Below, one piece after another: positions 57,201-64,000 of a stretch of 64,000 bases of DNA; within the stretch, counting starts at the first letter, position 1, and every line of letters starts with the position of its first letter. Location: the NCBI RefSeq assembly GCF_042453785.1, contig NC_091669.1, positions 12,412,501 to 12,476,500 on the forward strand. The letters run 5' to 3'. Position numbers and translations under genes: made by a program. The notes under the pieces are model-generated. The model worked only from the letters and a program-made list of their open reading frames with translations. It was not told the origin of the DNA and did no database searches. The DNA comes from Malus domestica (Eukaryota > Streptophyta > Magnoliopsida > Rosales > Rosaceae).

Positions 57201-58616
57201 AGTAGGTCAAGATTTCCTGCCAATCTGGAGGATTCTGCAAAAATAAAAAATAAAAAACCATCAAGATAAGATAATCGAAGAATGCACCAAACATATTTGA
57301 AACATAATAAACTTGTCGAAGAAGGGGAATTTCTGTAAGGAGTTTTACTTTGAAACGACCTAAATTTGGTTTCAACTTTCCACCCAAAACTTTGAGGGCA
57401 GTTGACTTCCCAATGCCGTTCGTTCCAACCAAACCAAGAACTTGACCTGGCCTTGGGACTGGTAACCTGAAATTGAAAAATTTATGTTATCCCAAACCAC
57501 ATAAATGCAAAAGCGATCACTTCCCGGTAATGTCGTGAGGAGCTAACCTGTGTAGCTTGAAAGTGTTAGGCCCATAGCGATGGGTTGTATCTTTGTCTAA
57601 ATCCTTTGGCAAGTTAATGATTTGGATTGCTTCAAATGGGCATTTCTGCATCATCAGACGGTATAGAGTCCAATTAATGCCTTTAAAACACAAGATAAAC
57701 AGGCAAATGACAGTAACAGCACTTCTTACATACCTTAACACAAATACCACATCCAATGCACAATTCTTCTGAGATGAAAGCAATCTTGGATGCAGGGGTA
57801 ACCTCGACACATAGTTTACCTGCATATAGACTGATTAGTAGTGTGTATGTTTGTAGCACTATAGGAAAACAACATAAATATATTAAGACCACATAAAGAC
57901 AAAGATAATAAAAAAGCAGCTCATTCACAAAAAAGCAAACACAGTTGCTATGATAATGCATAACAGGAACTCGCCAACAGAAACATTAAATCCATTTGAA
58001 GCCACCTCATTATATGCAAGAGCTCATGCCTGTATTTTTAGTAACCTTCAATAGAAGCTTTCCTTGATTTTATAAACCAATAATCTCTTTCTATGGCAAG
58101 CTTTGAGCATAATTAAATTTCTAAGTGTTTCTCCTTGCAGGAGGCATTCCATTACCTTTATCTCCTTTTATTTACTTAACATAATCATCGAGTCATTCTC
58201 CCGTCACAAGTAGCTTCCACGACCATTTGAACACAAATAATATGTTTCAAGATAAATACCAATTCGCATGATAAAAAAAACAGCTGACAAATCCAAGTTA
58301 TCAAGAACCGTGCATCACAGAAACCATATAGAAATATAATAGCAAGATCACAATTCACTTTTGTTTTCAACAAAACAAAACAAACCATTATCTGAGTAAT
58401 CTAATTAGTCCTGATATTTATTTCTTTTATGAAGAGCGACAGACACGTATACACATATTGTTACATAACACTAATGGAAATTATATAAGTAAGAAGGGGT
58501 TACTGTAACATACCTGTGATGACAACAGGACAGCTCCTCTTGCATTCCTGGCGGCACTTCTTGGGTTTGCATCTGTCCGAGCTCACTATAGCTATACGGG
58601 TCAAACGGTCTGTCAT
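54286..58616 (-). CDS. ABC transporter E family protein (RLI/ABCE), ribosome recycling factor, 605 aa
   Basis: A soluble twin-ATPase with Fe-S clusters that splits ribosomes after termination and acts in initiation and silencing suppression. Exons: 58514-58616, 57734-57819, 57548-57645, 57349-57466, 57145-57234, 56660-56964, 56344-56539, 56047-56232, 55691-55960, 54526-54771 and 54286-54405. They sum to 1818 nt, 605 codons plus TGA, the usual plant length. The N terminus [11 protein letters not shown] is followed by two cysteine sets ([30 protein letters not shown]) for 4Fe-4S clusters. NBD1 has [18 protein letters not shown] and [13 protein letters not shown]2 has [18 protein letters not shown] and [10 protein letters not shown]. 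It ends YYYLDD. All junctions are GT-AG except intron 7, which has a GC donor. A non-coding leader exon lies at 59084-59270. Housekeeping gene; the decayed copy lies downstream. Confidence 0.97.
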
Positions 58617-59083
58617 CTCCTAATCTTCTTCTGTCCATCCACAGTAAATCCACAGATCAAATTAAGCAAAGGATCAAATGCACACAGACTGAGCAAGAAT
58701 CAAACTACTGGTGTTGATGGGCCGAAAAATATTTAAATTTGGGCAAAACTAAATCCAGAGCAAGCTGGCTAGTTTGTTAATTTTGCAATCCAATCCAACC
58801 TATTATCCGCACCCAAAGCTGAGAAGCAACCCAACAGCTCAAACCATTCGCCTGAATATGTCTACATGTATGAAAAAATAATAAGCCCCAGCATGAATTT
58901 CAACATTACTAAAAACCCAATCCCTAATTTCACCAAAATCCCCTATAATCACAAATTCACAATCACGTCCCCTCCTTTTCATATTAAAAAAAAAAACCCC
59001 AAATATCACAATCAAAAGATGACTCTTTTAAGCTCAAAAGCAGATTCTTTTGCTCAAATCTCAATCGCAGGCTAAAGAAATAC

Positions 59084-59270
59084 CTGTTTGGCAATAGATG
59101 AGAAAATGGAGGAGAAACTTGAGTCGGATCAGCTGGCGGCTGCAAGCAGAGAAGGAGTAGAAAATACACTGAACAGTTACGGAGAACAACGAAGGGTATC
59201 AAACTGAGGTGGCGGTGGAGGCTGAGACTGAAAAATGGAAGCTAAGAAAGAGAGAGAGGGGATAGAGGGT
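59084..59270 (-). other. 5' UTR exon and core promoter side of ABCE
   Basis: A good donor (CAG|GTATTT on the minus strand at 59083) ends a pyrimidine-rich leader. The acceptor of the leader intron lies just upstream of the ATG at 58616 (near 58635). The transcription start is not defined; no clear TATA box is visible in 59270-59400. Confidence 0.5.
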
Positions 59271-59539
59271 GAGCGACCGTTAAGAGTAGGGAAGGGCAGG
59301 TGTGGAAATTGCGCGATAGTTAGACAAGGGAGGGAAGGGCCTCTCTGTTCTCCCTCACACGCCCAGAACTTTTGCCTTTCCGATTAATACCCTCATGAAG
59401 TTCATTAAATTCTCAATTGTAACCCTAACACACTCATATCACCAACCGTCATCTCAAAATCATACCATATGGTCATGCCTTACTTTTGTTTACATTCATT
59501 GAAGAGCGCAATGCTAAGGGATTATTTTAAAATGAGATA

Positions 59540-59735
59540 ATTCAGCTACTTTGTACTACGGTTTAGTGATATTCTTTTTCACTTGTAAGTGAGAGGTCTT
59601 AGGTTCGATTCCTCGTCGAAGGCGAATTTGAACCATATTATTGCTAGTCCATTGTGAGACTAAGCAACTCCCTCCTTCCAAGTGTAGATAATATGTTTGT
59701 TAAATAAAAATAAAATAAAACAAAAAAGACTTTTC
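59540..59735 (+). mobile_element. SINE-like tRNA-derived repeat, copy 3
   Basis: B-box-like GGTTCGATTCC at 59603, the TTGAACCATATTATTGCTAG block and an A-rich tail (59703-59727). Same family as 2726 and 14583. Confidence 0.6.
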
Positions 59736-60410
59736 ATGAGCTCTCTGCTGAGTTTAATGTTAATTCTCATGTCAATATTATAAAACGTTGTGCCAAAAAT
59801 TAGTTTAGTACAAGAATAATCTTCTAGGATAATCATCATTAAGGTTGTCGTTTTACATTTTATTCATTACAAAATTAATTTTCAAATTGATTGGAATTTT
59901 GTTTCGTTATTAAATTCTTTACTTGCAAAAACTATGAATAATCAGGAATAGTTAAAGGTAAAATTTGATAGGGCGGTTACGCCACTCTCATTTGCAATGA
60001 TACTTTGTATATTGAGAGATTATATGAGTGAGACCTGTTCTACCTGACTATTTAGCTCGTCAGGCTCCCTACCCAAGTTTCTCTCTATTGTATGGGCATT
60101 GGGTTTGCATCTTAATTTGCTAAAAGCTCAAGAAGAGGATAATCGAATACACAGTGGAGTTGTAATTCTAATAGTTAAGTTTGTTTAACCCTGCATTTGA
60201 ATTATTGTGTTGATTCTCCTTCTCCAAAATCACTTGTATAAAAACGCACAATAGCTTAGGTTTGTGGGACTTTTTATAGGAGTCGATGCCACAACATAAA
60301 AGCTTTGAGATTTTCTTTTAAAACAGATATTAAAGTTAACAGAAATAATTGAAATAATGTAGACTTTGAGTGAAAAATAAATGGTAAAACCCTAACACCC
60401 TAAGACCATC
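59736..60410. other. Intergenic, nothing recognised
   Basis: AT-rich sequence without exon-like or terminal-repeat structure. Confidence 0.4.
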
Positions 60411-60413
60411 TCC

Positions 60414-60793
60414 AACCCTTGGGCTAAAAGCCAAATTTTTTAGCCCGAAAAATTTGGCTTTTAGCCCAGAAACATTTTTTCTGCTCCAACCCTTCTGCCC
60501 TAAAATTTTAGCCCCGAATTATTAAAGAATGAACTTAGGCTAATTTTTTTTCTTAAATCAATTTAAAAAAAATAAATATGTAGATTATTGTAAATTAATT
60601 TTATGAACATTTTAATCTAAAAAAAATTTAAATTCCGATAAACATTTGACATTTAGCCCGGGGGGAAAGCTGGGGGGTATTTGGCCCAGAAATAACATTT
60701 GGCATTTAGCCTAAAATTTTAACATGGGTTAGAGAGTGTTTGGGGGGTAATTTGGAGGGTAATTTGGTTTTTAGCCCAGGTTTGGAGATGGTC
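60414..60793. mobile_element. PIF/Harbinger-like MITE, 380 bp, TAA target duplication
   Basis: The ends GACCATCTCCAACCC and ...GGTTTGGAGATGGTC are inverted repeats flanked by TAA (60411-60413, 60794-60796). Both sides also carry TTTAGCCC motifs in inverse order. Its left part matches 8459 onwards. Confidence 0.85.
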
Positions 60794-60796
60794 TAA

Positions 60797-61268
60797 CAAT
60801 TCATATGGAAATCTTAAAAAATAATGAATATTATGCCTTCCCTTGGAGAGATTTTTCAGTGTGACCGGTATATTAAATAGTACACCATATATCACTATAC
60901 AAATGGTGAGATATGTGTGCTAAAAAGTTAATAACTTAAAAAATAAAATGTTTCACCACTTTTATTAAAACACGTGGTGTACCAGTGTTCCCGTCACAAT
61001 TAAAAATTTCTCCTTCCCTTGCCTTCAATCAAATCCATCCTTAAATTTTTGAAAGTTTGACAAAAGAAAGTAGCCGTTATATTTTTTCCAATATTAGACA
61101 AATTTACCACCCTAAGCATTCGTGATTGAATTCGAAATATTCAAACGGATCTATGAACACCTAATATATATTGGAAACAAAATCACTCAGAAATATGTGA
61201 TTTCCTCGAAATTTTGAGAAGCAAAATCTTTTGGTTAGATTGTAAAGAATCTGTGGTAATATCTAAAT
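60797..61268 (+). other. Promoter region of the LBD gene
   Basis: About 470 bp of AT-rich DNA between a MITE and the ATG. No element could be assigned with confidence. Confidence 0.35.
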
Positions 61269-62140
61269 ATGATTTCCAATAATCCAACGAGATGTGCAGC
61301 TTGCAGATTTTTGAGAAGAAGATGCCCTCAAGATTGTGTTTTGGCCCCCTATTTTCCCTCCTCCAATCCAGAGAGATTTGCTTGTGTTCATAAGATCTTT
61401 GGTGCCGGCAACATTACCAAAATGTTAGAGGTAAACAATTAATTAAGATATTGCTCATCATTAATTAAGTAGCATTTGTCCTAAACTGCGGCGAGGTTGG
61501 GATTTGAACTCGGATGCATGAGGAGAGAACATCTACTCTAGCCAATGCCGCTACACTCATGCATGTTCATCACACGGAGGAAGACTTTCTTATTGCCAGT
61601 TGCATAAAACCGTTTTTTTTATTGGTGGAATAAGGGAAATTCGAACTTGAGACCTTTCTAAACATGTATACGAGAAACATATACATGTATTTTCCTCACT
61701 ACCTTAACTCCAAAGTTTTGTCGAAAATATAGAAATAATTGAAATCCTTGTTCTTATTTTTCGGATATGCGAGTGTACCGAATTTGTCTATAATCATAAA
61801 TAATCGTCTAATTGTATTGTAAATGCAGCAACTTCCAGTCCATTTAAGAGAAGCAGCAGCAGACTCCATGTTTTACGAGGCATCGTTACGCGTTGAAGAT
61901 CCAGTTTATGGATGTGTTAGAATTATTTCTCAATTGCAACACCATATATTGGAGGCTCAATCCGAGATACTCAAGACAAACGGTCAAATAGCATCCTACA
62001 TTGCACAACAGCAACTGCACCAGCAGCAGCAAAATGTCGTTCATGGTGCAAGTTACCAGCAAGACATGCAGATCAGTGAATATTCGGGGGTTGGCTGGGA
62101 CGTGCAAACTTTAGCAAATGACTCTTACTTTCACACATAA
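61269..62140 (+). CDS. LOB-domain (LBD) transcription factor, LBD23/24-like, 157 aa
   Basis: Exon 1 (61269-61430) and exon 2 (61829-62140) are joined by a GT-AG intron of 398 bp. This is the conserved intron place right after the GAS block (...NITKMLE|QLPVHLRE). The zinc-finger-like block CAACRFLRRRCPQDC matches C-x2-C-x6-C-x3-C at residues 8-22. The GAS block FACVHKIFGAGN follows, then the DPVYGCVRIISQLQ stretch and a coiled coil with Leu/Ile spacing, so it is class I. The Gln-rich tail (QQQLHQQQQN) may be an activation region. The short length and sequence are closest to LBD23/LBD24, whose targets are poorly known. DNA-binding nuclear protein. A MITE lies 476 bp upstream. Confidence 0.93.
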
Positions 62141-62848
62141 AGATGTGCAAATCTTTGCAGACATGAGCTATGCCAGTTAGCGAGGGCAGTGTGCCGACTA
62201 CATGCATTCAAGTTCAAATTCTTCTCCCTAGAGATTAGAATAGCATAGAATATCGTTTTTGTTAGAACAAACAGATGAGCTTATTTTGTTTAGTCCAATG
62301 ATTGATAAAATTTGTTTCTTCTGAGTGCAAAAGCAATTTCCAAAGAGCAAGATTTTGAAGTGAAAATTCGAAAAAAAATTACTCCAAAACAGTAACAGCT
62401 TTCTATTTACACTTTGCTAATAAATTACACAGCAATTTACTAATTGGATATACAAATCTGTGACGAGCAAACTCTTACACAAAAGCTATAGAAAATAGTG
62501 GTAAGGAAGGAGATGCCATACTATAACCATCCTTTTATGCCGGAATATTTTCAGGCGAAAAAAGAATGATAGATCGCTATTCTCGTGTGCCCTGAGAAAC
62601 GAGGAGGGGGAAAAACCGAAAAGGGCATACCCACGGAGAAGGATTTAATCCGTCTTTGGCCAAATGCATATCCTCCTAGTTTGACAGATCAATAGAGCTG
62701 AGTTTTGAGAACGAGAATCCTCAATTTCCTTATTTATTTCTCATAGTAAGAAGAAACTCGGATGACTAGCGTGATCTTCCAAAGATGTTCTGAAAATTGA
62801 AGGTTTGATAGCATGTACATGTACAGAACATAACTAGGGAGATGCGCA
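62141..62848. other. Convergent 3' regions of LBD and Ca2+-ATPase genes
   Basis: The two genes point at each other across about 700 bp. No further gene is seen. TTTATTTATTT at about 62731 is a possible minus-strand polyadenylation signal for the ATPase. Confidence 0.45.
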
Positions 62849-64000
62849 TTAGGTATTACGATTACGAGAATTTCTGTACCGCTGAATAGGCCGACTGAAG
62901 TACTGGGAAAACGGAGTCTTTGGGACCGGAATTAGTTTTCCAATAACAGCAAGAGGCCAACTATCGGAAAATAAAGGCAGTTAAGTTACTAAGATTTCGA
63001 AACAAAAATAACTGGCATGTTTTATTAAACGTTAGCCAAACTTTAGCCAGTTAGAAAAACATAAGCATTGTTCAAGTTAACTTACCTGACAATGGCAATT
63101 CCCAAGCATATGAGCCATTGCTGCCATGATAGTCTCACTGTTTTTGTAAATTTTCCGAGGAACATAACGATGATTATCTGAAATTGGAGTTAAACTCGGT
63201 AATTGTATACAGGAAGAACCCGAAACCAGAATATAAATGCAGTGGCCTCTCACCTGAAGTACCAATGTGATTCCTATTATTCCCATGAAGAGGTAGTTTT
63301 TGGTCACTCCGATGAACACATTTATTTCTTCAGGTTTTCGAGCATTGAACTCATTGAAAATCTGTCAAAAGTCAAGATAGGTGTTAGAACAAATAATAAA
63401 TCCAGCTTAACTAAACAATTGAAACGCAACTCCTAATCGTAATACCACATAACTATTTTTAAGTCCCATACTTACTTGGCAAAAGACGAATGCATTGAAT
63501 ATGAGAGTATTCTTCACACCAATGGCATGCTTTTGGACATCCTTCTGCAGACCAAGAATGCGATTTCCCTTAAAGTTGAGGACAAGGAGGACGGTAACTT
63601 GATACATAGCCTGTGCCAAGTAAAAGCGATGAAATTAGAGAACAGATTCATACAATGTTAATATATGATGCTTCAACTGCGATGTTTGTAAAAGTGCAAA
63701 ACGATAATCCAAAAGAGAGGAGGTACCTGAACGAGTAGGTTCCTCCACATGATGTTCGTTATAAGAGGTGCCCTAAGAAACAAATATCAGATTATTACTT
63801 CACTCAGACGGAATCTAGAATACAACAAAATTTAACTTTGAATAGTATCAAATTCAGATTGTTAAGAGTATGTAATTGCTGGCACTATCTTATACCTCCG
63901 GCCAACTGGTGTTCTCTGCATAAGGTTGTCTGTAGGTGGTTCGGTAGCCAATGCAAGTGCTCCTAGAGTATCCATGATCAAGTTAACCCACAGAAGCTGT
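62849..64000 (-). CDS. Autoinhibited P2B Ca2+-ATPase (ACA8/9/10-like), C-terminal exons, partial
   Basis: A calcium pump that exports cytosolic Ca2+ at the plasma membrane and is normally regulated by calmodulin at its N terminus, which lies outside the window. Six exons are visible: 63896 to beyond 64000, 63727-63772, 63476-63610, 63254-63361, 63086-63177 and 62849-62960. They read the transmembrane C-terminal region: [20 protein letters not shown] (M6 with the Ca2+-ligating N and D), [86 protein letters not shown] and [16 protein letters not shown]. It ends ...NSRNRNT and TAA. All borders seen are GT-AG and in phase. The subgroup call rests on this C-terminal part only. Confidence 0.93.

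Overview
This is dicot plant nuclear DNA: spliced genes, AT-rich introns, tRNA-iMet-primed LTR retrotransposons, RTE-type LINEs, Au-type SINEs and many small TIR elements. The mix of repeats resembles apple/pear-type Rosaceae. That placement is my recollection of the families, not a search result.

Intact host genes lie in the right third. 54286-58616 (minus) is a complete 11-exon ABCE/RLI gene (ribosome-recycling ATPase, 605 aa). 61269-62140 (plus) is a two-exon LOB-domain transcription factor of 157 aa. 62849-64000 (minus) holds the 3' exons of a P2B autoinhibited Ca2+-ATPase that runs off the window. A second ABCE copy, 41262-52344 (minus), is a pseudogene: it has a 2-nt deletion in exon 6, a lost stop codon and a 7.6-kb insertion in intron 8.

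The left part (1-17 kb) is repeat-rich intergenic DNA. It contains two copies of one duplicated segment (1-697 and 13684-14567) that serve as empty/filled controls for each other's insertions. It also has a 2.24-kb solo LTR, a fold-back element with a 9-bp target duplication, an Au SINE with a 14-bp target duplication, a hAT-like element carrying a captured sugar-phosphate-translocator exon, and one small possible gene (6052-7022) whose last exon is out of frame by one A.

The middle (17.8-41 kb) is a graveyard of spliced gene fragments, all on the plus strand: KRR1, a PP6-regulatory SAPS protein, a possible AP2 exon, a WVD2-like/TPX2 protein and an RlmD/TrmA-type RNA methyltransferase. It ends in a sequence with the form of a Helitron 3' terminus (hairpin plus CTAG at 40961). 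This suggests a gene-fragment-capturing Helitron later hit by three LTR-type elements: copia A (17945-22814), an unusual element with inverted LTRs (23545-27564) and copia B (29218-34114). Copia B landed exactly on an exon/intron border of the SAPS fragment.

The most unusual structures are the composite RTE insertion (42247-49829), which has one pair of 19-bp target duplications but two RTE 3' ends and an unrelated 3.7-kb element between them, and the inverted-LTR element with a perfect 5-bp target duplication. No tRNA, rRNA or CRISPR features were seen.
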